Positions 1 through 10,026 of a DNA stretch of 22,792 nt are shown here, in pieces; position 1 is the first letter of the stretch; every line of letters begins with the position of its first letter. The DNA lies in the NCBI GenBank assembly GCA_023231475.1, contig JALJEE010001476.1:1-22792 (forward strand), read 5' to 3'. Under the pieces are notes generated by a model that saw only the letters and a list, made by a program, of their open reading frames with translations, ran no database searches and was not told the DNA's origin. Source of the stretch: Seison nebaliae (lineage: Eukaryota > Rotifera > Pararotatoria > Seisonacea > Seisonidae). A program made the position numbers and the translations under genes.

Positions 1-660
1 GCGTCGAGAGAAATAAGACGGTGTGTATCCGATGAGAGCCAGTTCGGATATGGAGAGATTAGCCAGGATTCTTGGATGAAGATTAACTCGTGATGTAAAA
101 GGAATGGTAGACTTGAACATAGATTCGACGGTCCATGTGAATTGAACGAAACAAGTGACAGTTTTTTCGAATCCGAAGTCTGGAGTAATATGGGTGAATA
201 TGTAGGAGAAGATAAAACGGAGGAATGATTACGTCATAAAGAGGTGGATGAAGATGAAGGAGCTGAGAGAGAAGAGGAGGAAGAAGAAGAAGAAAGAGAA
301 GGAGGAGCGCCAGTAGTCATCGAGACATCTGTAGAGTTTGAGACGCACTCAATACATCTCTCTTTTAGGAAATCGTTGGTGGTTGAAAAGAAAAAAAATG
401 GACGGATATGATTCGTGGTTCCGTTATCCATAATAACTGATGTAGTAGTTATTTTCACATATCTCTGGTGTTTGGCAATGCAGCATCCTACATGAAATGC
501 ATCCTTGACTTTTTGGTCTGATTATTCATGTCATCTGAATGAGAATAACCGTATCGTCATAGGAGGCACTTATTCGTTCCTTTTCCTTTGCCATCTCTGC
601 CAATCGTTCGAAGATCCCTCCAGCAGATGCGTCATTTGATTGACATTGGTGATGACCGAA
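1..660 (-). mobile_element. non-LTR retrotransposon fragment with APE-type endonuclease start
   Basis: This stretch is richer in GC than the DNA to its right. Read on the minus strand from about 160 to 1, one frame gives the beginning of an exonuclease-endonuclease-phosphatase domain as found at the start of LINE ORF2: a V-S-F-N-x-H-G strand, a leucine-rich helix, then I-F-I-Q-E-S-W-L, where the Q-E pair holds the metal-binding Glu. In the same frame lies a low-complexity Ser-rich stretch (458-237, ATG at 458) that ends in TGA at 234-236, so the ORF is interrupted between the Ser-rich part and the endonuclease. Upstream (about 655-508) another open stretch ends in TGA and contains FERLAEMAKEKERISASYDD; it could be an ORF1 tail. 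The element runs off the left edge, so the RT cannot be seen. Host origin of the Ser-rich and upstream parts is not excluded. Confidence 0.5.
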
Positions 661-1309
661 ACTTTTTTATTTCCTTTTCCAATTTATTTCGACAGGAATT
701 CTAACAAATAAATAAAAAATAAATAAATAACTTGTTTTACTCATTTTACCGTAACTTTTATTGTCTTATAATAGTATCATCGACTTATCTTCCAATAAAA
801 TTCTCTCGATGAAGCTCTTCATATCACCTCCAATTTCGATATTGCTTCTCGTACTTCGGTTTATTTACGGGATGAAATCGAGATTGGAAGGAAACTTATT
901 AAGGATAACTTGTACAGTGAGTTATCCTATTTTCTGTTTAATTTGCCCCGAGGGGATTTGATTTTATAAATAATAATAATAATTAAATAATTTAAAAATA
1001 AAAAACTTAAAATTTCTATCCAACAGAAAAAATGCTAAATTAAACGTAATTTTTTCATACATTTTTTCATTATAGTTTATATTTGCAAAAAAATAATCTA
1101 ACAAATAACTAACCATAAATTTAACTAGAGAGTTGGAACAAAACTGTACGACAACAGAAAAAATATACATAAAATAATTTGAATAAATTTGCCGCTTAAA
1201 ATTTTAAAAAATCTCTTGAAAATTTCCCAAGAAATTATTAGAATCTTAATGAGTTTCTGACCCTAGAAACTATCCCGCCAATTTCGGTTTCGAGTTGTGC
1301 ATTCTGAGA
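661..1309. other. intergenic region upstream of the TBC1D31-like gene
   Basis: AT-rich DNA between the LINE fragment and the first full gene; it must hold the promoter of the plus-strand gene at 1310. No convincing gene is seen. One stretch, about 761-960, has less biased composition and is open on the plus strand (66 codons from a TTG), ending near a good donor-like GTGAGT. Short open stretches also occur on the minus strand, so a stray exon is possible but its strand cannot be decided. Confidence 0.35.
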
Positions 1310-4096
1310 ATGTACAATGAAATTAATGTATATAAAGATGGTCAATTGTCATTGAACAAGAACACGGGAGATAAAGATGGAACTTTAGCGAAGTTGATTA
1401 ATGGAGATGGGAAAGAAAAAATTTTGTTTAGTCATCTCTCCATGGGAGCGGATGGGAATGATTGGTGTGCTACAGATCATCGAGGAAATGTTTTTTATTT
1501 CGATTTATCTTCCTTGAGATATCGTTTTTTATTTCGAGTTCGTTCTGTGCCAACATCGATTTTATGGAACGATCGTTTGAAGGATGTGATAATTGGTACG
1601 GTAGACACTAAATGTTTTGTATATCATATTGATGGGAAGTTGATAGCGACATTAAAAGGACATTCGACACCGATCGATTTTATTAATTTGGAAGATTTTT
1701 ATTTTACTTCTAATCAATCGTCTAATGTTACCACAACAATTGTTACTAATGATACTTATAAAATAACTGATGATGATGATGATGAGGACGGTGATGATTT
1801 GAGAGAGAAATTATTCTCTCAACGAATTGTCACTTGTTCATCGGATGTTGCTATTATTTGGAAGAATGAGACTTATGAACGATTGAGAAGATTGAATTTA
1901 TTATCTACTCACAATATGGGACTTATTCAAGTAATGTTTATTCATCAACAACCATTATTATTGACGGCGTTTCAAGATAATACGATTTTCTGTTGGAACA
2001 GTAAGTCATTCCAATATTTATTTCAATTGAGAGTTCCACAAAATGTCTCTTGTCATTTTACTGCGTTCTCATGTCGGAAAGATGGTAAATTCATCATCGG
2101 TTATGGTAAATCAAATTTATTATTCATTTGGAATGTGGAAACTCGACGACTGATTCAAATCGTCGAATTGCCTAAATCCATCGACTTCGTTAAATCTGTC
2201 AAATATGTCGAAGAGAATTTTGATGGTGGAACGAATCGAATTGTTTCAATTCTTTCCGATAATGGAATGTTGAAATTTATCAGTTTGACTGATTGTCGTG
2301 AAATGTTTGAAATTCCCAAAAAAATAACTATGAATATGAAAGAAACGAAAAAATTTGTAATTTCTTCTTCTAATCAATTTCTGATTCGGATCGATATTAA
2401 TGGTGTTATTAACGTGCATGATTTGAGGAGAATATTTCCTGATTTCAATCATGCACCACCGCCACTTATTCGCACTTTATCGACATTGAATGAGAAAGAT
2501 GACGAAAGAAAATTGAGTAGAAATAAGAAAACGATCGAAATCGATAAAACTTCAGATTGTGATGATGGCGATGATGGACGATCAATTTATTCTCTATTTT
2601 CAAATTTCACAAATAAACATCATGAAAATAATAATAAATCCAGTCGACAAGTAATGAGACGTCTTCCAATAATTGATAGTGACTCGATTGCGAACGATAC
2701 GATCGAAAATGGAAAACGGAAATTACCACACAATTTATCTTACGAGAAATTACGACGATTATTAAATGTCCATTATGAATATCCATCAAAATATCGGTTC
2801 ATCATCATCAACATTTATATTTCCATCATACTAAAATTTATCATTTTTAGAGCATTTATTTGGAGAACGTTATTACGATTACCGAATAATATCGAATCAT
2901 TTCAATCATTGACGGAGAAAGGATTGACGAGAAATTCGTTAAATTTCATCGAAAATTATCCGATAAAATCGAAGAAATTGGTGAAATTAATGGAGAAGTT
3001 TTATTTGAATTTTTATTAATAAATAAATAAATTAATTTTTTAATTATTTTTTAAAAAGAATGTTGTCTTCTTTGGAACATTGGTCGTTCGTTTTTGGAGA
3101 AATGAAAGATCTTCCTGTCATGATTTTTCCATTCGTTCAAATGTTTCAGAATAATTCTTTGATTTGTTTCGAAATTATTTGCACATTCATCACTAATTGG
3201 TGTGGTAATTGGTTCGAATATTTTCCCAATCCTCCCGTCAATTTATTGGCATCGTTAGAGAATTCACTTCTACATTTGGATGGTGGATTGTTACGACATT
3301 TCCGTAAATGTGGAATTACTGCCAATTATTTCGGTTGGCCTCTACTTCAATCTCTTTTCTCCGAAGTGTTGACATCAGATGAATGGCTCCAATTATTCGA
3401 TTCAGTTCTATCTTATCATCCAGGATTCCTTTATCATATCATACTCGCTTATCTTCTCATCAATCGTACCGTTCTCTTCAATTTGTTCGATGTCGATGAT
3501 TACGTTTTCTTTTTCCATCATCGAAATTCCATTTCCATAAAACAATTGATCGTTACCGCTCACCAAGTTGGACGTCGTCTTCCTGACAAATTGAATTGGT
3601 TAAAGACGTTCAATCCATTCGAACCTTTGCCAGAAATGACATATCCGGTTTTTAACAAATATCCAAAATTCATCGTCGATTATCGACAGAAAGAGATCTC
3701 TCGATTGAAAGAAGAAGAATTGAAGAACGAGAAGATTCGAAAAGACGAACAATCGAAACGAAAAGAATTGAAGAATTTAATTAGAGAGAAAACGACTAAT
3801 TACCGTCAACAACGGATTCTCGATGAATCGAACATTCTCCAACGATACGAAATTACTAATTGTAAAATGACGAAAGATAAAACGGAAAAAGTTTCGTTTC
3901 AATTTTGAATTTTTTTGAATTTTTTGAAATTTTTCATTTTGTCTAGAAACATCCAAAAGAATTGGTGGAAGAGAAGGAACGTCAAATTGGAGAAGATACA
4001 TCGAAATTGATGTTAATTGATGATCATGAAAATTATGAGAGAATGTTAAAGCAATTCTCATCAGACTTGAGAGAGTCATTAAAGAATCTTAATTAA
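1310..4096 (+). CDS. TBC1D31: TBC1D31-like protein (WD40 repeats, TBC domain, coiled coil), four exons
   Basis: Exons 1310-2796, 2851-2997, 3059-3890 and 3947-4096 give 871 residues; introns of 54, 61 and 56 nt are GT...AG. Residues 1-about 400 are WD40 blades with the family pattern (DHRGNVFYFDL, KSNLLFIWNVETRRL). An Asp/Ser-rich linker leads to a TBC domain from about residue 485 (EYPSKYR, joined by splicing to AFIWR; NYPIKSKKL; NWCGNWFEYFPNPPVN; YPVFNKYPKFIVDY), closely following vertebrate TBC1D31/WDR67. From about 755 the chain is a charged coiled coil, clearly shorter than in the roughly 1066-residue human protein. Canonical Rab-GAP catalytic fingers (IxxDxxR, YxQ) are not seen, so a scaffold role is likelier than GAP activity; the vertebrate protein works at centriolar satellites in cilium formation. 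The ATG at 1310 is chosen because the open frame only extends upstream to a TTG. The first intron keeps the frame open and could be read through. Confidence 0.9.
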
Positions 4097-4117
4097 ATAT
4101 AAATTTAGTTAAATATT

Positions 4118-4927
4118 TTAGAGGATACACGGACGATAACAGACTCGTGTTTTCGGTTTCATCGATTGACAGATGGTATACATATCGATATCGGACCATC
4201 CTTGTTTTTCGGGAACTTTTGGTTCTCCTTCCTCTTCTTCGATCACTTCCTCGTTGATCGCTTTGTCATATTTCTCATCTTCTTCCTCCTCTTCGATTTC
4301 CTTGTCCTCTTCTTTGTCCTCTTTGTCGACCATATCAAATTCTTTGTTTTTATCCTTAAATGGATCTAAATCTAATTTACCCGGTTCATATTTCTGCTCA
4401 TACGGTAAACCGTAAGGTCTAATGAATGAAGCAGGTCGATATTGGTAACTTGGATGTGCATGAGGATGAGGATCATATGGTCCAACGGGCGGTGGCGCCT
4501 CTGCATATTGAACTTCTTTATGTAGTTCTTTATTCGGTCCGGGATCAGTGTCGTCCTCTAACACCGCTTCAACATTATTTTCCATATGAGTCTTAGCATC
4601 TTCCGCTCTCATTTGAGCGTAAGATTCCGGATCGTCCGTACGTTTAACACGAATGTCCTTCAAGTACCAATTGCGCATCATATGATGCGGGAGATAATGT
4701 CGTACGTCTTTCTTAAACTTCACCTTCACTAACGCGTCCTCCAAATATCTCACCTTCTTACATAGAGGATAACTTATCTTGATCGATCTGCCACATTGAT
4801 TACACGAAGTCCATTGGGACCACTTTACGAAATTCGGATCTATCATCGTGTCAGTACCAAATGGATCGAACGAATACAAATTAATATGCAAAATGATTAT
4901 AAGACATAATAAATACATATTCTTCAT
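4118..4927 (-). CDS. secreted protein with one thrombospondin type 1 repeat split by a long acidic insert
   Basis: Intronless, 269 residues. Residues 1-18 are a clear signal peptide (MKN then a hydrophobic core). The mature N-terminus has WSQWTSCNQCGRSIKISYPLC, the first half of a TSR with Cys 42, 45 and 56. The last 17 residues supply Cys 253, 263 and 267 in the spacing of the second half of a TSR. These six are the only cysteines after the signal peptide, so they can form one TSR in which the C3-C4 loop is 196 residues long. The insert has a basic part, a Pro/His/Tyr-rich part (around 145-180) and a Glu/Lys/Asp-rich part (around 190-240). TSR proteins usually act in adhesion or guidance outside the cell. 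It is tail-to-tail with the TBC1D31-like gene, with 21 nt between the stops. I do not recognise an orthologue. Confidence 0.85.
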   Translation of the reverse strand: MKNMYLLCLIIILHINLYSFDPFGTDTMIDPNFVKWSQWTSCNQCGRSIKISYPLCKKVRYLEDALVKVKFKKDVRHYLPHHMMRNWYLKDIRVKRTDDPESYAQMRAEDAKTHMENNVEAVLEDDTDPGPNKELHKEVQYAEAPPPVGPYDPHPHAHPSYQYRPASFIRPYGLPYEQKYEPGKLDLDPFKDKNKEFDMVDKEDKEEDKEIEEEEEDEKYDKAINEEVIEEEEGEPKVPEKQGWSDIDMYTICQSMKPKTRVCYRPCIL

Positions 4928-5633
4928 TTTTTTATTCTTTCTAATTCATCATTATTTATTCATCAATTGTTAGAACTCGAATTCTCTCATTGTTCACCTA
5001 TTTATGAAATTTCCAATTGAAGTAGAACTAAAAATTTTTGATTTTTCAAATATTCCTCAATTTTCTTCCATTCCATCCTAAATGACTTCTCCACTTCCAT
5101 ATCATCATCAAACTCCTTAAACTATCAATTATACATCGATTTTAAAATTAAAAGAATTTTAAAGAAATTTAAAAAAAAAATTTTTCTAGTATTTTTTTTA
5201 AAAAATTAAAACTTCAAATGAAAAGAAACGTAGAACGCCAAAAATTTTCGTGAAAAAATTTAATCGTTCATTTTTGATATTTTCATGACAATTAATTTCA
5301 TTTTCGTTCAAAGAATCAATGAGGAATAATTTTTAATTTATTTCCCTAAATATCAATTAATTTAATTGTGGAATTTGTTGAAGATTGAACGTTGAATTGA
5401 AAAGAAGAAATTTTGAATATTTTCAATTTGTAAATTACGTAACAACAACAGTAGAAGAAAGTTTAATGACAAATTTACAATTTTCACAATTCACAATTTA
5501 CGAGCGCAAATCTCACGACTCATAATTTCTTCATAAATAATTGATCATCTTTGGAGTGGTAATTCTCATTTGAAATTTTTGAAATTTGAAAAATAGAAAA
5601 TTTGACAAAAAGTATAAATTTTAAAAATTCAAA
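4928..5633. promoter_or_regulatory. shared upstream region of two divergent genes
   Basis: About 700 nt of AT-rich DNA between the divergent starts of the TSR protein (minus) and TVP23 (plus). No coding stretch or RNA gene is seen. It presumably holds both promoters; no TATA box or other core element can be assigned with confidence. Confidence 0.4.
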
Positions 5634-6338
5634 ATGGAAAATCAATCGACGACTAATGCGAATACGACCACAAGTATATTGGAAGGAAGACCATCAGTTA
5701 ATAATCGATCTGATGGTTATGGAATTCTGGAATCGAAGAATCGATATATAATTTTATCGTTGATCGCTTTCCGACTCTTAGCCATTTTATTTTATGTTTT
5801 TGGCTCGTTATTCAGTGGAAGTTTTGTGATTCTCACCGTCTTCGTTATCATCCTTCTATGTTGTGATTTCTGGTTAACGAAGAATGTAGCTGGACGGAAA
5901 TTGGCTGGTTTACGTTGGTGGAATAATATCGACGTGAATGGGAAGAGTCAATGGATTTTCGAATCGAAACCATCTTCGTTAATTTCGTCTACGGATACGA
6001 AAATTTTTTGGATTATATTAGTCAGTACGTCGTGTGTTTGGTTTCTCTTCGTTTTAGGTGCACTCTTCTCCTTCCACTTCCAATGGATGCTCATCAGTCT
6101 GTTCGGATTGGCTATGTCATCAGTGAACGTGTTCGGATATGGTCGTTGTCGATATTCAACTCGTCAACAATTTACGTCATCAGCTGCACAAATTTTTACT
6201 TTCAAATTTCTTCCTTCATTCTTCAAAAGATCAAATAATGAGAGGGAGGACAATCCTACGACGAACCGAACAACATTCTTCGATGAATCGGGACCAACTA
6301 ATTTCCCTAAAAACGATCAAACTGTTTTGCCATTGTAA
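5634..6338 (+). CDS. TVP23: Golgi membrane protein TVP23 homologue
   Basis: Intronless, 234 residues, a little longer than the roughly 200-residue animal TVP23/FAM18 proteins because of a polar N-terminal tail. Four membrane segments lie near 38-57, 61-80, 124-146 and 150-169. Between the second and third is the family signature: CDFW followed by KNVAGRKLAGLRWWNNID (83-100), then the GKSQWIFES stretch. The final segment has N-V-F-G-Y-x-R-C, also typical. The C-terminal 40 residues are polar and cytosolic. TVP23 is a conserved four-pass protein of late Golgi vesicles, implicated in retrograde endosome-to-Golgi traffic in yeast. The ATG at 5634 is in an A-rich context and the stop is followed by a poly(A) signal. 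The family assignment is secure. Confidence 0.93.
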   Translation: MENQSTTNANTTTSILEGRPSVNNRSDGYGILESKNRYIILSLIAFRLLAILFYVFGSLFSGSFVILTVFVIILLCCDFWLTKNVAGRKLAGLRWWNNIDVNGKSQWIFESKPSSLISSTDTKIFWIILVSTSCVWFLFVLGALFSFHFQWMLISLFGLAMSSVNVFGYGRCRYSTRQQFTSSAAQIFTFKFLPSFFKRSNNEREDNPTTNRTTFFDESGPTNFPKNDQTVLPL

Positions 6339-6397
6339 ATTCTTTTATCATCATTCTTCATTTCCGTCAAATTTATTTAACATTTTTAAACATTCTT

Positions 6398-6403
6398 AAT
6401 AAA
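6398..6403 (+). terminator. poly(A) signal of TVP23
   Basis: AATAAA, 60 nt after the TVP23 stop. On the other strand an AATAAA lies at 6377-6372, 79 nt after the RING gene stop, so the two 3' UTRs probably overlap tail-to-tail. Confidence 0.55.
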
Positions 6404-6455
6404 TGTCTAAAGAAAAAGACAACGAGAAAAAATGTTTTCGATATAAATGTCAATT

Positions 6456-8026
6456 CTATCTCTTATAAGGTAGAGGTAAATCTTTATCGACACTTCTCAC
6501 CACTTCGTCGAGTTTCCACAATCCTAAAAATTTCCTCCCTCAATTTCATTTGAATAAGACTCAGAAAATTTTATAACCGATGCGATTCAACTCAGTTTCT
6601 AATTCTTTAAACGAATCGGTTAGTTGTCAGAAGGAAATAAATATGAATCTCAAAAACTTTCAATTCTTTTTTTATCTATTTTGAAATCTCGTTTTTTTTT
6701 CATCATTTGTGCTAAGGAAGAAAAATGATAATTTATCATTGTTGATTAAAAGAAATTAGAAAAATTTGTTACTTGATATTTCGATATATTTAGACAAATT
6801 TATGATTGCATCTTCTGAATGAAGATTGATGTTAGTATGCAAAATAAACATTCTCCCAACTTGTTTCCACATTTTTCATGCAATTTTTCAATAATTGATC
6901 GCCTTTTTTCAAAAATAAGAAATTATCCTCTTCAAAGTATAATAAAGTATTAACTAGCATCATCATATTTGTGTCCTTCTTTCTTAACTACGAGAAACAT
7001 ATTTTATCGTCATATCTTTTTTCTATTCGTTTATAAAATGAGAAACATTTTTTTGAAATATAATCTTTAATAGAATCATTTTTTTTCATCAATTCTTCTA
7101 CAAATTTTTAAATGAAAAAAAGGATGGAATTGAAAGGAATCGAACGGATTAAGGTGTAGTATTCTAAGATTGATGAAAATGGAATGAAATGGAATCAAAA
7201 TATGTGTACCTGTTAAACTAAATGACGTTCGACGAATTTTTCTCAATCGATCTTTAACGGCGTCTAAACAGAAATAAAGAATTAATTCTTAAAGTAAATT
7301 AAACAAAAATGTGCTTCATCGTCATCTTTCTTTATTGGGAATGCTGGATATATTCTTCGGCAATTTGGACAGATTTGACCGTAAACTAGACATCTGACTA
7401 TGCATTCGAAATGAAAGATGTGATTACATGGCAATTGTCCAACGGTCTCTCCCAATCGATAATTCAGATAGCAAATTGAACATATGTCGTTAATTGTCTC
7501 ATGATTGAACATTCTTCTTTGAATAGTTCTATTTTGTTCGTCCGTAAGGAAATGTGCTTTCTTCCTCGGTTTAGATTGAGAAACTGAAATTAATTATCAA
7601 TTTTTTTCAATAATATTAAATAATAAATAAATTGAACAGTTTCCTTCAATTGTCGCTCTTCTATATTTCTCTTCAAAATAATAAATTATTCTTTCGTGTT
7701 AAATGTCAAACCATCATGCTGTTGTAGACACCCTGAAAGAAGTAGTTCATAATATTAACAAGAAATTGGAGAGAAATGAACAATTTTCCATCATTCGGCA
7801 ATAAATTACTCTATCTAATGAAAGACGAATTGATTGAATTGAATTAATGATGATTGTCACCTCTCGCAGCCAGAAGTTTCATTTTTAGTTCTCTCGTTTG
7901 TCGGTGCAATTCTGAACTGGAATATGACGAAAGGAATGAGATGAGGAAACTTTTCAACAATAATACATGTTCTCGAGCAACTCTAACAAGATTTTCTACG
8001 ACACCTAAATTGGAATTGGTGAAATA
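6456..8026 (-). CDS. RING-H2 finger protein, at least eleven exons (5' end unresolved)
   Basis: Exons, 5' to 3' on the minus strand: 8026-7861, 7732-7712, 7670-7638, 7583-7305, 7263-7210, 7097-6999, 6953-6861, 6814-6773, 6711-6658, 6604-6578, 6523-6456. Introns are 41-128 nt, all GT...AG. Together they give 311 residues in one frame. A helical N-terminal part (NLVRVAREHVLLLKSFLISF) precedes a complete RING-H2 at about 108-148: C-x2-C-x14-C-x-H-x2-H-x2-C-x10-C-x2-C. After it come about 160 charged, helix-prone residues ending LPLPYKR. All ten introns are phase 1. The 5' end is uncertain: the first exon here begins in phase 0 after an acceptor; an ATG at 8250 followed by a strong GTAAGT donor at 8234 is a candidate start but would need a further small exon to fit the frame. 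A RING-H2 protein is most likely a ubiquitin ligase. I cannot name the family; the RING sits mid-protein, unlike TRIMs. Confidence 0.7.
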
Positions 8027-8358
8027 CTGAGAGATAAGATATGTAATAAACTTTTACAATTATTGCTATAGCAACCTGAAAATGCAAATTTTAATTAATA
8101 CTACTCCTAATACAGCTAACATTGATTAAAACAATTTATCACAACATCCATAGTACGGGGGAGAAAGTTCAAGTTAAAAAAAAACAGAACAAGACAGAAA
8201 AAAAGAGAAACAAACAAGATCTATTTCGACTTACAACGATTGTTCGTCATTGTTCTTTACAGGCGTAAAGAAAGTTGAACGACGTAAGTGGGTGGATTAA
8301 TTATATCATATTATCATAAGATAAACAATAAGATCTTTTCATTTATTAAATTCGTGAA
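8027..8358. promoter_or_regulatory. 5' region of the RING gene and divergent promoter to the first MAM gene
   Basis: This holds the unresolved first exon(s) of the RING gene. The candidate exon ATG at 8250 with a GTAAGT donor at 8234 lies 108 nt from the ATG of the plus-strand MAM gene. If correct, the two genes share a very short divergent promoter. Confidence 0.35.
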
Positions 8359-9817
8359 ATGAATTCTCTCCTCAACATTCTAATTCTCCTATTCATTGGA
8401 GTGGTGAAACGATTCTCATTCTATGATATTGTGCTCACATGTGATTTCAGTGATTATTATTGTCCGTTTTGCGATTATGATCGATCTGGTTGGTATATCA
8501 GAAAGAAACTTAAGAGTCATCAACACAATTACGTAATGGTGCATGAAGGCAATGATGAAGGAAATTATTTATTGTGGAATAAATCATCATTTCATATATG
8601 GGAACGGTCAGCGCTGGTTTTCTCAACACTCTCCAACTACGGTGGTGGAAAAGACAATATAAAAATTACCTTATACAAAATGGAGAATTATCAAATTATA
8701 AAAATTGAAAATAAAATTCTGATAAATTCCAATGGACGAGGATGGGAACATCATTCATTTAGAGTAGAAAATGGAATTTATGTTTCAGTTAATTTTCGAT
8801 ATTTTTTAATAAATCTTCTAGAATGAAAATGATTTCAAGATGAAATTCGAATTTTTTTCTTCTCGTGAGAATAATTCGAATACTTTTATAGCAGTCGAAG
8901 ATATCACATTCGTGGGAACGATTCGAGCACTTGATGATTATTTAAGTTGTTTCATAAAAAAGAAGAAATTGAGAATTGAAAATTTCAAATATAATTGGCG
9001 ATTGCTTGACGATTGTTCGTTTGGAAGAAGTGAATTAGTAATCCAAGCACTCAATCTCTACTTACTGGAATGTAGTTGGAGTTACTTCAATTTACATAGA
9101 AGAAAATCTGAAAGTTTTAATTTTTTCCTCCAAACTTAATTTTTTCATTTTCGTTAGATGGTTGTTTACCTTATCATTTCCATTCGGGCAATGGACGACA
9201 TTATAAGAAATTTCTCATTTCTCCATCCATCCAAAGGAAACGAGTAGACGAGTTTCAGGAATTATGCTTATCATTTCTGATGAATACAAATCGAGCAGAA
9301 AGGAAGAAATCCATTCAACTTCATCTTCAATTTGTTGATCATAAAGTTATTCATTTATGGAATGCTGAGAACGTGACGATAGGTAAGACGGAGGAATTAT
9401 GTTTAACAATTAATTTAAACCGACAAGATGATTTTAGAGTTTAAATTTTTCATTTTTAAAAATTACATCATTTCTTAACAGATAATATTTTTATATGATC
9501 CAATTATTGGGGACGAAGAATTTTTCTTAAATTTCTCGATTTGTAAATTAACTTTCAATAATTTAAGAAAAAAAACCACCACTACCAGAATGCCGAGAAT
9601 GCTTCAAAGAATGATTGCATTAGACAATTCACTTTCTTTAACGGAAAGTAGAACAACAACAAAAATTATGAAAAGGGATAATGAGAAGATGATAAATGAA
9701 AATTATAGAAGAAAATTAATAATAATAACATTAAGCGTCTTCTCCTTATTATGTGTGTTGATAGTTGCGGGAATTATTATTATTTTGATTAAACGATTTC
9801 ACTCTGATAAAGATTAA
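8359..9817 (+). CDS. MAM-domain single-pass membrane protein 1, four exons
   Basis: Exons 8359-8781, 8822-9113, 9158-9438 and 9482-9817 (introns 40, 44 and 43 nt; phases 0, 1, 0) give 443 residues. A signal peptide (about 1-20) is followed by a MAM-like domain from Cys28 (CDF), ending in FIAVEDITF, the usual MAM closing strand, which is reached only after the first splice. A linker leads to a second MAM-like unit starting D-D-C-S-F with a later C-S-W. Near the C-terminus a membrane helix (about 411-435) is followed by a short basic tail, so the protein is type I with almost no cytosolic part. MAM domains mediate extracellular adhesion or receptor contacts. It is homologous in plan to the next gene (both have D-C-x-F...C-x-W starts and a Q-x-D-F strand late in the last MAM), so the two are tandem paralogues. 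The MAM assignment rests on pattern, not a search. Confidence 0.78.
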
Positions 9818-10026
9818 TTTTCACGTGAATTTTTTAAGAAATTATTCATAAGAATTTTCATTAAAGTTGAATTAGAAGAATTTCGGTAAATACATAATTC
9901 TTCTTCTCATGTTCTTCCCCACTGACAATAGTAAGGAGTTGAACAAGAGAGTAAACTTTTGTGAGTAAACAAGAGAGTTGAACTGTTAATTGAAAGAAGG
10001 AAAGACGATTTGTTGGTTTGAAAATA
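9818..10026. promoter_or_regulatory. spacer between the tandem MAM genes
   Basis: 209 nt of AT-rich DNA with no coding signal. It must carry the 3' end of the first MAM gene and the promoter of the second; no canonical AATAAA was found. Confidence 0.3.

Noticed and set aside
7282-7512. RING finger as a 76-residue stand-alone gene starting at 7512
   Set aside because: The frame is open upstream to an acceptor at 7584, and a donor inside the last codons joins it to further coding exons downstream; the stand-alone stop is intronic.
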